A DNA stretch of 64,000 nucleotides from Microstegium vimineum (lineage: Eukaryota; Streptophyta; Magnoliopsida; Poales; Poaceae), in the NCBI GenBank assembly GCA_022036555.1, contig CM039139.1, positions 19,553,376 through 19,617,375 on the forward strand, written 5' to 3'. Shown in pieces: positions 49,001 through 61,270 of the stretch. The position numbers and the translations under genes were made by a program. Below the pieces are notes generated by a model. It saw only the letters and a list, made by a program, of their open reading frames with translations, was not told the DNA's origin and did not search any database. The first letter of the stretch is position 1. The number at the start of each line of letters is the position of its first letter.

Positions 49001-50975
49001 GTTCATAACCCAAGCCTGGAACGTGCAGCCATGCAGCTGATAGTGAACTCTGAGGAGATCATTGACCAATGCAAAACTGTTACCGATGTATGTGAACTCA
49101 CATTCTCAAGCAAATCTCCAGAGATTAACTCAACTGAGACTAGATTTGGTTTCTCGTTAGGTGATGCAGCAATCACTGAGGCCTATATCGATCCTTCAGA
49201 GACTGCTTTGCTTGGTCCTGTTGTCTTCCGTCCCTCAAATCACTGCATGTGGTCAAGCATGGTTTTTATCAGAAACAACCTGTCAGGCGTCGAGATGCTG
49301 CCTCTCCGGGCATATGGCGGGCGGCAATCTATTGTCCTTCTAGAGGAATCTGAACCTGCTTGGAAGCTAGAGTTTAGCCTTGGATCCAATGTTGAGAATA
49401 AATCAACAATGACCAAACAAGAGGTCCCAAGTTCTTTGTGCAGTCAACAGCTAACCAAGGAGATACATGTTAAAAACAGCGGTGACCTTCCTCTCCAAGT
49501 GACAAAAGTTCAAGTTTCAGGAGCTGATTGTGGTGTGGATGGATTTACTGTGGACAACTGCAAGGGATTTAGCTTAGCACCAAGTGAATCAATGAGAATG
49601 CTCATTTCTTTTCAAGCTGACTTCTCTTCAGCTATGGTTCAAAGAGATCTTGAGTTGGTCATGACTACTGGCATCTTTCCGATCCCTATGACCGCAACTA
49701 TTCCGGTCTGCATGCTTAACCAGTGCAGAAAATCTTATCTCAGATCTGCCCACTGGAAGCTGTTGGTAATCTTCTTTGGAGCTTTAACACTGCTTATTCT
49801 GGTCTTTGTCCGATATGTCCCAGATTCTTTGACTGTGGACTCTCAAGATTACATCAAGATTGATGACAAAAAAAGTACGATTTTTGAGGAGAACAAGAAA
49901 AGTACAATTAGCAAGACTCTTAAGCCCTCTTTCCTTCACCAAAGCAGCAAAAAGTCCAGGTTAGCTTTTTTTACTATGCCTCAACTTTTTTCTGAAGTCC
50001 ACTTCAATTTCACATTTATTTAAGTTTGATTATTTGTGGTTTGTGCACAGGACAAATAAGGAACACAAAAGAACTGAAGAAGCTCTTGCTGAGAAATACG
50101 CTGCCAATGTTGTTGATAGCTCAAAGACAACAGATGATAAATATAATCCTGATGAACAACTGCACACAACTTCGACTGAATCCGTGTCCCGAGCTAATCC
50201 AGTGGAAGACAAGGCCACAAGAGAAGCTCCACAGGCTAGTGAAAATCTCACTATCAGGATTGCCCGAGACAAAGGGAAACGAAGGAAGCGGAAAGTTGGT
50301 GCAGGACTGGCAGGGAAGTTTGAGGTTTCTAGCAGCCACAGCGGGAACTCAACGCCGTCTTCACCATTGTCTCAAAGTTCAACCCCAAAACAAGGTTGGT
50401 CTTTTTCTGGGGCACCATCAGAGCTGAAGCATGGGAGTAAAGTCGAGACTGGATTCGATGTCGAGGCAACCACATCATCAACTGGCACCAACCATCATGA
50501 GAAGAAAACTTGGTCGCAAGTCGCTAAGGAGCAGCCTCGCTCGCGTTCAGCCTCGCCTGGAACTGGAATCACATCACCTCCAACTCCTGCACTGACCACC
50601 ACCACCGCATGGCGCTCATCGTCACTGGCGACGTCTTCCTTGATCACTCCACGCTGTCGTGCTCCTGGCTCCAACCTGGTGAAAGACAAGGCTGTGAATG
50701 CTGTGCCTGCGCCTGCGCCTGCGCCGAAGAAAGGGGAGTTCACCTACGACATATGGGGAGACCATTTCCCAGGAAACCTGCTGGTGATCGCAAGGGAGGC
50801 CGCGCCATGCAAGATGCCTGACGCTTCTGAAGGCGCCTCCTATAGCTTGTTTGCTAGAGAGCCCCAGACCCTCATGATGAAGCCATCATCATCTGCACCG
50901 CCGCCGCCGCCCATGTCTCGCGGCCGCGGGTCGCCGCTGTCTGATGTAGTAGCATCTGGTTACGGAATAAAATGA
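46032..50975 (+). CDS. TMEM131-like type I membrane protein (four exons)
   Basis: Exons 46032-46138, 46446-48153, 48851-49959 and 50051-50975 have GT-AG borders and give 1282 residues. An Arg-rich start (M16 at 46077 is an alternative) is followed by a hydrophobic segment (LVALYSLTLMLLAFSVSA, about 39-56) that acts as signal peptide. The large lumenal part has the TMEM131-type beta-sandwich region: PPVLDWGRSDLY, FVFLPKLLGSSSAHLVVQTNFG and KGMAVSSPYQ, with many N-glycosylation sequons. One transmembrane helix (LLVIFFGALTLLILVFV) lies near residue 910. The cytoplasmic tail of about 350 residues is Ser/Pro-rich and basic, with a conserved-looking YDIWGDHFPG near the end. Animal TMEM131 proteins help procollagen assembly and secretion. 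Plants lack collagen, so the cargo here is unknown. The gene converges on the MADS gene downstream. Confidence 0.87.
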
Positions 50976-52108
50976 TCCTGAAAAGATGAAATAGTTTGAC
51001 CCGGGTTTGCCGTTGCGTCTCGCATGCATCCATGCGCTCTCCGTTTCTAGTACTAACCATGCGTCCTAACATGATTACATAAGGCAGGCTAAAGAAAATG
51101 AAGCAGGTTAAAACTGTGGTTTTTTCTTCACCACGGACAATTAACTGTTTAGCTTAAATCATGTAAATCGAGCAGTAAAGATCTGATTGCAACGTTATAG
51201 AAAGTTAGAAACCGAAGGCCTGATTGGTTTGATTGCATTTTTGCTTCAGGTGAACGCGATTCAGAGAAGAGAATCGACCCCACATGAGGGCAATTATGAA
51301 GTGTCAGCTAACAAGATTCTAAAGCGTCATCATGTCTCACCTCGCTATCATCTGCAGATATGAGGGCAAGTATGTTCCTGTATAAAGCAGGAGAGGTGCT
51401 TGAAAGGCTTCATGACTGTCAATTAGTGGGTGTCTCATTCGTTAAAGCCAAAATGCGAACCATGAGTAGGTGTAACACGTTCGAATTAAGCAGAAAGTTC
51501 AAAGAAAGCTTTCCCTGTGGATGCCAAGAAAGCCCTCTCTTTTTTTTAGATAATGAAGAAAGCCCTCTTTTAGCTTGGAGTATCTTTAGTTTAACTTCCA
51601 TTGCTACTTTGCTTCATGTTCGCCTGCTCTGTATGCTACATTCGCATCGAAGTTCCTACGACAAAGAATGATCCTGAGTTTCGTTACCACAGATTCCGGC
51701 AAAAGCCGGTGATGGTAGTTATGAAGTTGCGTCAAAACCCAGTACAGAGCAAGAAAGAGAGCACCAAATACTGGAAGTCATTTGCAGGGACTGGAATAAC
51801 AAAAGCATGAGCTGCAGGTAACATAGTTTGCAGGGGTATTATACGAGTGCTAAAAACAGACAGAACACGGACTGCAGGTAGCATCCATCCTTAGCGGGTA
51901 CCCGTTATGTGTTACCATGCTGCCTGTACTGTATATAACAAAGGCAAGTCTCGGTTTCAGAATACACAAATCATACAGCACTCAAATGCCTTATTTTGAT
52001 GCGACGCGTTGGTCACTAATCCAGCAATCCTGCTCCCCAATTCAGGATGAAGAGGGAAAGTAACCGGCACTGCTCCGCTACCGAACGTGTCAAATTTCCT
52101 GGTTTCCT
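50976..52108. other. Convergent 3' region between the TMEM131-like and MADS genes
   Basis: The two genes end 1.1 kb apart on opposite strands. The ORFs here are short and unrelated to known proteins; the stretch should hold both 3' UTRs. Confidence 0.5.
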
Positions 52109-55100
52109 TCACTTCGAGCTGAAGAATGGTAGCCTACAGTATGCAGATTCATTCATATGGTTAGTGCTATTTCCATATGTGCAGTTGAGTCACCAGCATA
52201 TTTACATGGAATTTCAATTTCTGATGTGCATTGGCTTGAGATGAACTAGTTAACTGATGCTGGGGAAGAACTCTGGCTGGACTCACCCGAGCCTGAGCGA
52301 TGTGTCGGAGCAGTCGTCAGTGTCTGTTGATGGGCGCGGATAGGATGTGTTCGTCACGGATTCAGATGACTGCCCTTCCTCAAACACAATTTCTGAATCG
52401 GCGCCAAGCTGCGTCTCCATCCTTGCCATCCGGGTCACCTGCAGCTTCACATCGCCGTGGCTTAAACCGAGATATCATCGCTCGAAACAGATGAAGAGCG
52501 AAATGGAAAACTCAGCAGGGATTTACTTGGTCCTTCAGCCTTGAATTCTCCTCGATCAGTTGCATTCTCTGTTTAACAACACAAGTGACGCTGTCAGAAG
52601 GCAGCAAACAGTTGTATCTGGGTGAATGATTTCAGCTGCATCTTTTATCAGCATGTCTCTGGAGTTTTCCTTGCAGTTGAATAAATTAACTAAAGCAACG
52701 GAAGCATCTTGTTTTCGAAACAAATTAACTAAAGCAGTTTGAAAAGGGAGTTATGCTTGCCTTTCTTTCCAGACCGCTGATCTCGTCATGGATTTTCTGG
52801 CTCTGCAATTTTGACAGGGAAACAGATAATTATGCTACGCAATTATGCATCATTACTGTACAGTATGATGCTTCACTACTCACGAGTATCTAATACCTTG
52901 GTTTTGAGTACAGAGCCGAGACCGGATTCGAGGGTCTTCTCAAGCTCTTGCAGCTGTTGGACGCTCAGCCTTTGGAGCTCCTCTCCTCTCATATGCCTGT
53001 ACAGAATTAACGGTTACTTTTACAACATCATGATCACCTATTTTATCAAAAAGACAAAATCGTTTGCACACATTTCATTAAAAAACGAGTAGTTTTTACA
53101 GCGACCTAATAAAACATAAATAATAATAAAAAGAAAGACAACCAATAGTCAAATAAGCGACCAGGGAGGAAAAAAACATACTTTCTCCATCCCTAAATAA
53201 CTGTCGTTTGCGCTTCCTAAAAAATATCTTTGACTAAATATATATTACAAATATAAATAATTATGATACATAATTAGTATCATTAGAAAGATCTTTAAAT
53301 CTAGTTTTTTAATAAATTTATTTGGAGATACAAATGTTGCATGTATTTTCTACAAATCAAATCAAACTGTGGCACGAACAACAACGAAAACAGTTATTTA
53401 GGGACGGGGGGAGTACGTTATAAGACAACCGAAATACCAAACAAACAAAACAAACTCTCTCACACAGGACAAACGACTAACCCTACAACCTAGACCTCCA
53501 ACAAATACAACAGAACTACAGCAGAGTGGCTAGGGCTTTCGCCATACATCCCCATGACCTATCATGTACCCGAAGCACCAAACAACACTAGGGCACACAA
53601 TTGCCACATCCCAAGAGGCTAATGAAAGAAATGATGAACAACCAACACAACAACCCCTTGGACTCTTCATCCAGTGGCACCAAAGGGTGTATGGTGACCC
53701 TGATACCCCCCCCCCCCCCCCCCCAAGAACGTGAACTACGCCTATGGGCACAAGGGCACAATAACAATCGACATTGATAAAAACTTGGTAGAGCTTTCTC
53801 CAGTGACACCCCAAACCCTACCGTGTGCAAGCACCAACATATGACCATACAGTGGTGGCACAATAACAACAGGGAATCCACATTGAATATGAGTTCACAC
53901 TGGGTAGAAATACTAGCATAGAACTGATGGCGCATGATCGATAACCATAATAAGGAGATAGTGTGGAAGCTTAGGCTCCATCGACGACAAAAGAACACAA
54001 CCATGACCAAAGCAGTATGGATAAAAAATAACCACAACCAAAGTGATTTGGAGGTAAGAGGAACCAGCGAGGAGCAAGATGAGAATGTTGGAGGCTCACT
54101 ACATGATAGCAACAGAGACATGTATAGGAGGCAGCAACGACCACAAGAAGAGCGTGACAAAGGACACAACCATTAACCATCATGAACTGCCCAAGGATAT
54201 GTCCCGACACAACACTAGAACGTGATCGGTGGCCAATCGCAAAACCAGCAATAGGAGACGACAGTAGAAGTGTGATGGATTAAAACATGGACACGTTCTC
54301 CTAGTGAAAAATTGCAATGACCAACAACCAAATAGGCGTCATAGCTCCGTCCCACCACCAAACAACAAAAGGATATGGTGACAACAATCAAACAAGGTTT
54401 TTTGCCTTGTGGTCACTGTGATGGTCTGCATGGAGGTCCGAGGTCCCTCGCACCGACCACACCCACAACAGGGGGCAACCCTATGACGAGGATGTTGAGG
54501 TTCCATAACAACACTTCCTAACCTAAGAGGGCAAGCGAAAACAATGAGAAATCCATGCTAGAGTTGCTCTATATGTACTGTCATCAAGGTCTGACACCAA
54601 CAAATCTTGGTTGGCATGGGTGTAGGGTCAAGGGGAATTGGGCATGAAGGAGCGAGAAGGAAAGGGGCAAGCACATCCAACGGTGGACTAGAGGAGAAAG
54701 TGAGGAAGGACGAGAGTGTGTGGTGACTAGCTATCACCTATGGCGACAACTGAAGGCATAGGGATAGCAGGTAAGGCTTGGTTGGGGCGAGCAAGAGAGA
54801 GAATTTTGTGGAGAGGATTACACTTTCAAAATAATAATAATAATTTAGGAAATAATTGCATTCAAAAATGGCTATCAGTTTGTTGTGGGTTGATTCATAT
54901 TGGACGCTTAGGTTGGGCCAATTCAAGTTGGGTGTTTACGGTGTTTTATGGTGTCCCTATATCCATATGTATGGTCCTAGGCCAGATTTTGCTTTGTAAA
55001 TTGAAACAAATCTTTTTCTACCTATGGTGAACAACATGACAATACTACAAAAACAATTTGTCGCTGAGGTCAAAATGGATTTGTAGAGGCAAAATCTGTG

Positions 55101-58100
55101 CATGCCTCTATGAAAAGGTATCTAGAAATCAATGGTTTGTAGGCTTGCGCCATCTCAGCCCCTAGAAATTGATTTCCATGGTCAGCGGCCCTGTAAATAT
55201 TTTCTTAGAGAATGATTCAAAGGAAACAACATAAAAAATAGGGAAATAATTTTCTCATGCCCAAACACTACCCTCATAAGTCAGTACTATTTTTTTCCAA
55301 GAAATGCAGGTACATGCATGCATCCTCGAGGATTTGAATCCATGACCTCAGAAGTCCCATGTGACCCCTTCACTTGTGACTAGATAAGTAGATATCATGA
55401 GCTATTCCTACAATTTTAATTCATGGCCTCAAGTCCCCTATGACCCCTTCACTTAGGACTGAGACTGCTCCACAAACTCCGTTCTGTAAACTTCACTGTG
55501 GAGCAGCTCTAAAAAAACTGAAGTTTGTGGAGTATCTCTTTAGGTGCTCTCACAACTCTACTTTTTTCCTGGAGTTGTGTGCGTTGAGCTGAAACTGTTT
55601 GGCTAAAAAAAACGTGTAGCAGAGCTGCAAGACGTGGAGCGGAGCAGTCCCAAACATGCCTTTATGATTAGATATCAGGAGGTATTGTAGATATTGTCCT
55701 ACTTTTGAACTATATGCATATGTGAAGATTACATTGTAGGATAGATGTGCACCTGAGCTTAAGGCTGGTTTCAGCAAGCTCCTCCTTTAGCCTTGCACAA
55801 GTGCCGTCGTTAATCTGTAACACACACACATCACAAAACCCAAAGCTGTTAGTACACACATTTTTGTACCCATTCTACCGGTGCATTTAAAATTGTGTTC
55901 GCAATTTGGAGTAAATAATACGTTAACAATGACAGGATGAATTCAGGTTAGCTCACATGTGACTGCAGCTGAGACGGCGCTTCGGACTTCTGGAGATTCT
56001 TGGAATGGGAGTCGTAACGATCGATTACCTGCTTCATGCTGCCGAAAAATTGGGCCGATTAACTAATCAGACTACACAGTTTAATAAACACAATTAAAGG
56101 CATGTTTGGGACTGCTCCGCTCCACGTTTTTCAGCTCTGCTCCACATTTTTTAGTCAAACGGTTTCAACTCCACGCACACAGCTTCAGAAAAAAAGGTGG
56201 AGTTGTGAGAGCAGAGGTGCTCCATAAAAACCTAGAGTTCGTGGAGCTGCTCTACGGTGGAGTTTGTGGAGCAGAGTTCGTGGAGCAGTCTCAAACAAGC
56301 CCTAATAATAGGACTAACCGACATACTTCAGATAAAGATGACGGCTTCGATACCAAGGCAACAATGTATCTCAGCAAATATATATCTCTCCACCTAAAAA
56401 TACGTCTATCAATGATATCACTCCGTGTCTAATACAAATCATACTTCGTTCATCGCTCACACGTCTGTGTCCTATCCAGTTTCAGTACGAAGGTTGGATC
56501 CATCACTACTACAAAATAGCTATATGCCAACGGTGCGTTTCTCTTATCATGCACCAGTAGAAATCAATTTATGTAGGCGGTTTTTTTATAAAAAAAACTC
56601 ACCACTAGAAATCATGTATTTCTACATACGGACCGCCTGTAGACACTGATTTTTTTTTAGTTTTTCAAATGATCTCATATGGGAAAACGACCAAAATGAA
56701 AGTTGTAGATCTCGAAAAGTTATGAAACCTTGTAGTTGATGACTTTTTTTTATTTGAAATCATTTTGTCATCGAAAACTACGTTCAAATTTGTCAAATTT
56801 GAAATTCAAATTTATAAACCACCTCAGATGGTCAAACTACCAAAATAAAAATTGTAAATCTTAAAAATTTACAAAACTTTGTAGTTGACGATTTTTTTCA
56901 TTTGAATTTGTTTAGGTCCTCAAATAATCAATATACACTTGATTTAGTATAATATGTGGAGAACTAAAACAAAATCTAGACACAAGCGAGTTACGGATGG
57001 AGTTATAGAGGAGGATACACGCGAGAGTGAGGTTATGAGTTCAAACCATCCAGCCGCGTCGAGCACAATTTTACGCGAAAATGCGTCGCACACGATTCTT
57101 AACCGAACCGGATTTCCACAGACAGTTCTCAAGTGACCGTATGTATTGTTGTTTCATTTCTACTGCCCCAACGCAAACGGTTCTATAAAAAAAACCATAA
57201 AAATGTGTTACCAACCACCTCTATAGTGCTTCTGTGTACTTAGTGCACGTGTCTATTTCCGCTTCGAGCTCACGCGTCCGTATCCGATCATTAAGATTGA
57301 ACTCAACAAAAATTAACCTTAATGCAACGTACGGCCATATATCTCTAGTGTAGTATTTTATTTCTAGAAACCCCTGCATATTAAGGAGTCTGAGCTTCTG
57401 GGAATGTCGAAAATATCAGTGTCTACAGGCAAAATCCGCGAGGCTAGTACGTAGCAACATACTGTTGTACATGTCACTATCGATATTGCATGCATTGATC
57501 CGGGGGGTCTAAAATTTATTCCAAAATAAATAGCATTCTACACAACCATGAAACCATGTCTTCTAATACGAAAATTAGTCATGGTGCAAGCAAAGAGAAC
57601 TGCTAATTATTCAAGAGATATGCTTTAAGGAAGAAGGGGATGGTACATGCATCTTTGGTCACCGTTCTTAATCTATCTGAAACTTTCCACATCTCTAGCT
57701 ACAGTACCTGACAGCGGATGGAAGCTAACACTATTGCCGCCGCTGCAAACTACAGTGAACAGGCTCCTTGTGGTAATCGGTTTGGGTGTCTAAAGTAAAT
57801 TAAAAACCGATTTCACATTCCATTAATTATGTTATTTTTCTTAAATAATCGGATTTCCAGCATAGCAAAAATAGAAAAAAGAAATTGCATCAAAGGCTCC
57901 TAGGTGGCCACAATCACTACCAACGAGTCGCACCATTTTGTATTATTTTATATTATATATTGATGAAATGTACCTATATGCTGTTTGTAGCACTTAAACT
58001 AGCAACCTCATGTTCGCATGTATAACATCTACTACATCAAAGAGGTAAATTGTGAACATGTTTTTATAGTGTATCAAATGAAACTAACTCATTTAATTTT

Positions 58101-60956
58101 ATATTGTAAACATTATTGTACTTTTTATGAAGTTAGTAAAACTTAGGATGCATGGTTTCATATAGGACCACTAAAAATCCCTAATAGTTCAAAACTGAGG
58201 GAGCAGAAGTTTAAACAAAATGGCATGTATTACGAAATGGGCATATTTTCCTTTTCTTAGGGTGAAAACGGTATCAATGCTGGCAATCATGTGTAAGGTC
58301 GCATGAACATTCCGAGGCATTTTCTGGCAAGCCCGGGATACATGTGGAGAAAGCTGAGACTAGCCACAAAGCATTTCAATGGGGGCTATATAGGCTAGTC
58401 TAAGTAGGAATTTTATATGAATTTTATTCACATAAAATGTGTTGCCACATAGGTATTTTTATGACATACCAGTAATGTATTTAATAAGAGAGAGAAAATG
58501 AGTTTTATCTGAAACTCTCTTGGCATATACCAATTCTCTGAGTCATGAAATTAGATACCTATGAAATTATAAAATGAAACTCTCCAATGAGAATGGGTCT
58601 TTCAGTTTCATCCAATGCAAGTTTTATTTTATTTTATATGACATGACAATGTAGAAAACAACGTCATGAAACTCTCCATTGAAACTGGTCTTATTGGAGT
58701 TTCGTTTGCATTTAATAGTTTGTCACATATATATTTTTATGACATGACAATGTTTTAACAAAGAGAAAGAAAATAAGTTTTATGGGGATAAAACTCTCTT
58801 GCAACAATTAACAACTCTCTATGGGTCATAAAATTAAATGTCTTGAAATAAAACTTTACATTTGAGAGAGTGTTTCATCCAAATTTATTTCATTTTAAAT
58901 GACATATCAATTTTAAAAATAGTATAATAAAACTTTTCACTGATATTTGCCTAAGATAGGATGAGACTTGCCTAAGGTAGGATGTCCGGGTTAATTTGGA
59001 CGATCCACATCAACGACGTGAAGTCAAAAGAAATGTAAACGTCCATTAAAAAATGGAAACGTGGTAGAACAAGAGCAATAGAAGAAACATGGAAATCGAA
59101 GCAACTTGTACAAAAAGGTGCAGATCAGAACGAAGACTTGTGACATCTACTTTTTCTCAAAGAGCATCTGTTTTTTACTGTGTCACACTGCCAAAAGAGA
59201 GAACCCTCCGTCCGCGTCCAGTCTCTTCTTCCCCCACATCCCAAGTTTTTTTGGTATTATATATACTCCATCCATTAAGAAAATACACACTTTTTTCGAA
59301 GAGTCATATATCTCTAAATATATTTGTTATTAAAATATAATATATTATTATCTAATAGCACTTATTACACATCATTCATATCATATATATTAGTATATTT
59401 CTTTATATATTTGGTCAAACTTACTAAGGTTGTGTTTGGTTCCCACATCCTAAATTTTAGTGGACTAAATTTTAGTCATTTTAGGGACTAAAGTGCCAAA
59501 CAAACTAACTAAAAGGTGACTAAAACATTTTAGTTCCACTAGCCACTCAAGAGGTACTAAAATTTTAAGACGTGTGAACCAAACACACCCTAAATTTGAC
59601 TCCTAAAATATAAGAAGTGCATTCTTTAGGGACAGCAAGCAACCTGTTCGCTTGGCTGTTTTTGGCTCATAAGCCACGGCTGATGTTGTTTTGGCTGTTT
59701 TTTTGTGAGACGAAAACATAGCCGGTTGATAAGCCAAGTAGAGAGGAGTGTTTAGGCAAGATAAGAACCTTATATTATTCAATCTTGAAGCGTATCCAAT
59801 ATTCGTAGTAGTACGTACATGTTTAGGCAAGATAAGAACCTTATATTATTCTATCTGAATTCACATCAATAGATGAAACCTGGATAATAAGAAATTCGAG
59901 ATATGATGAAATTAATCACACTGACTGATCAACATGTTCTTGAATTCCCACTAATTATACTATCAGGCGAATTTGCCACTAACATATTTTAAGTATCATT
60001 ATGTGGATAGAAAAAAAAGAATAACACTACCTAATAGCATTAATAACTCTGAATCTGTTAGGCAGCGACAGGATAAAAATCAAGGAACGATGTTTTTTTC
60101 CCCTCCGATCCCAGCTTAATTAGAACTGGCGAGGACCCCCGAAGCAAGCATATATATAAGAGAATCTCTGAAAAAAGGAGAGGAAAAAATGACACCCCAA
60201 AGACATAATCGACTCAAAACGGGACGACAGTCAAACAAGTCACTGTTGAGTGTTGACAATATGGGGAAAAGGAACTTATTAGCGAACAGACAAGAACTTT
60301 CTCCATTGATCAACAGAACGACCGTACCGGCAGGAATTACTTAATCATACACATTGAAATATCGACCATCAAATATCAATCCACACATGTGTGTGACATG
60401 TCGTAGACAAAGCTTTGGTCTAGAAAAGGGACAGCAGATCAGCCGCATACCCAAGTTGTTGGAGACCGGGAGACAAGAATCCCCGATCTCAAGAAATAGA
60501 GAAATCGGGTTTCTAATTGTGGAATTAACCGATCAATCGATGAAGACGCGCGTCGAATCGAAATTAGGGCATCCAGTGTCAAGATGCAGGTCCAGGCCCC
60601 AGACCAGATGGAAGAACGAAATTAAAATCAAAAGAACACGGAGTGTTTGGACGCATCGATCAAACCGGCCACAGAACAATCGCAGGAGGAAGATGACTGG
60701 CCAGATGGCAGCCGTCCGTCGCATATGGTGCAAGGTCTATATATGTCCATAGATAGAAATTAAGGTACCTGGAGCTGGCGAAGTGGAAGAGTTTGCCGGT
60801 GGCGGAGAAGACGACAAGGCCGACCTCGGCGTCGCAGAGGATGGAGAGCTCCTCGGCCTTCTTGAACAACCCCCGCCGCCTCTTGGAGAAGGTCACCTGC
60901 CTCGCCGCCAGGTTGTCGATCCTCCGTATCGCTATCCGCTCCCTCTTCCCGGCCAT
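52109..60956 (-). CDS. MADS47: SVP-clade MADS-box transcription factor, OsMADS47-like (eight coding exons)
   Basis: Exons on the minus strand: 60956-60769, 56038-55957, 55814-55753, 52996-52897, 52802-52761, 52568-52527, 52438-52287, 52133-52109, giving 230 residues. The MADS domain (1-60) has RIDNLAARQVTFSKRRRGL and LCDAEVGLVVFSATGKLF. The I region and K-box follow (RYDSHSKNLQKSEAP, CARLKEELAETSLKL, RGEELQRLSVQQLQELEKTL, GLGSVLKTK). The C-terminus has EEGQSSESVTNTSYPRP and ends LRLGLPFFSSK, with an LxLxL (EAR-type) repressor motif. This end is diagnostic for the rice OsMADS47 group, nuclear repressors linked to brassinosteroid response and meristem or flowering timing. All introns are GT-AG except the one after exon 5, which is GC-AG. 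Intron 1 is 4.7 kb and intron 3 is 2.8 kb, both loaded with MITEs. An in-frame Gly/Ala-rich upstream extension exists; I start at the canonical MADS methionine. Confidence 0.93.
53181..53413. mobile_element. Stowaway MITE in MADS intron 3
   Basis: CTTTCTCCATCCCTAAATAA at the left is inverted at the right (TTATTTAGGGACGGGGGGAG), bordered by TA (53179-53180, 53414-53415). 233 bp, AT-rich. Confidence 0.85.
53430..55040. other. MADS intron 3 interior with poly-C run
   Basis: Contains a 19-base C run (53706-53724). The minus-strand ORF 53588-54169 shows no known domain. It is probably decayed repeat sequence. Confidence 0.4.
55044..55450 (-). mobile_element. CACTA-like remnant with tRNA-like box B
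   Basis: It starts with ACTACAAAAACAATTTG, similar to CACTA termini. 55330-55341 on the minus strand reads GGATTCAAATCC, a degenerate box B, preceded by GAGGTCAT and a GAAGGGGTCACATG block resembling 6760-6790. Boundaries are uncertain. Confidence 0.35.
55456..55661 (-). mobile_element. Tourist-like MITE in MADS intron 3, inverted relative to 56098-56302
   Basis: The right end (…GGAGCAGTCCCAAACATGCCT) is the reverse complement of the left end of 56098-56302, and the resemblance continues through the element. TTA lies on both sides (55453-55455, 55662-55664). 206 bp. Confidence 0.8.
56098..56302 (+). mobile_element. Tourist-like MITE in MADS intron 1
   Basis: Starts AGGCATGTTTGGGACTGCTC and ends GAGCAGTCTCAAACAAGCCC, bordered by TAA (56095-56097, 56303-56305). 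205 bp. It is the inverted partner of 55456-55661. Confidence 0.8.
56503..57232. mobile_element. Probable non-autonomous CACTA element in MADS intron 1
   Basis: The left end is CACTACTACAAAATAGC, followed by a subterminal inverted pair (AGGCGG near 56575, CCGCCT near 56632). Motifs in the middle (56690-56900) are inverted relatives of the 395-830 array, and a box-B-like GAGTTCAAACC lies at 57037-57047. The right end may be CACCTCTATAGTG. The 3-bp flanks do not match, so the limits are tentative. Confidence 0.45.
57233..59265. other. MADS intron 1 interior, nothing recognised
   Basis: 58400-58940 has a repeated theme (ATGAAACTCTCC, TTTTATTTTATTTTA, GACATGACAATG) in at least three diverged copies, likely old MITE debris. 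No exon-like ORF is seen. Confidence 0.4.
59266..59634. mobile_element. Stowaway-like element carrying a nested Tourist MITE
   Basis: The outer ends CTCCATCCATTAAGAAAATA and the inverted ATAAGAAGTGCATTCTTTAGGGACAG are only partly matched. Inside lies the well-defined MITE 59428-59590. Confidence 0.45.
59428..59590. mobile_element. Tourist-like MITE with TAA target duplication
   Basis: Ends GGTTGTGTTTGGTTC and the inverted GAACCAAACACACCC, bordered by TAA (59425-59427, 59591-59593). Same family as 13830-14022, with internal ACTAAAATTTTAGT-type motifs. Confidence 0.85.
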
Positions 60957-61270
60957 CTTGCCTCTCTTGCTTCCTCCTCCACCACCGGCGGCGCGCGGCG
61001 CCGCAGCAGCTGCTGCCAACAACCACACAAGACGAGAGAAAGAGATGGAGTGGTTAATTTGACCAAGCAAAGAAACGAAGCGGAGCGAGGGAGGGAGAAG
61101 AACCCTAGGTAGCTGCCGGAAAAGCCACAGCGACGACAGTAAAATCCTTACAGGTGTAGGAGTAGATCTGCGGCGCGCGTCGGGAGCAGTCTGCTGGTAG
61201 GAGGAGGAGTATCTTGTACTCCACTTTGCGCAAAGAACCAGTGAGCAACTGCCTACCGCTCCTATTTATG
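60957..61270 (-). promoter_or_regulatory. Leader and core promoter of the MADS gene
   Basis: On the minus strand ATAAATAG at about 61262-61269 is a good TATA box, about 310 bases before the ATG. A possible leader intron (donor GTAAGG near 61152, acceptor TTGGCAG near 61015) would remove much of this. The transcription start is inferred near 61235. Confidence 0.5.

Noticed and set aside
60957..61070. Start of the MADS protein at the upstream in-frame ATG (61070)
   Set aside because: It adds a non-conserved Ala/Gly tail and probably reads through the 5' leader; MADS proteins of this clade begin at or close to the domain.
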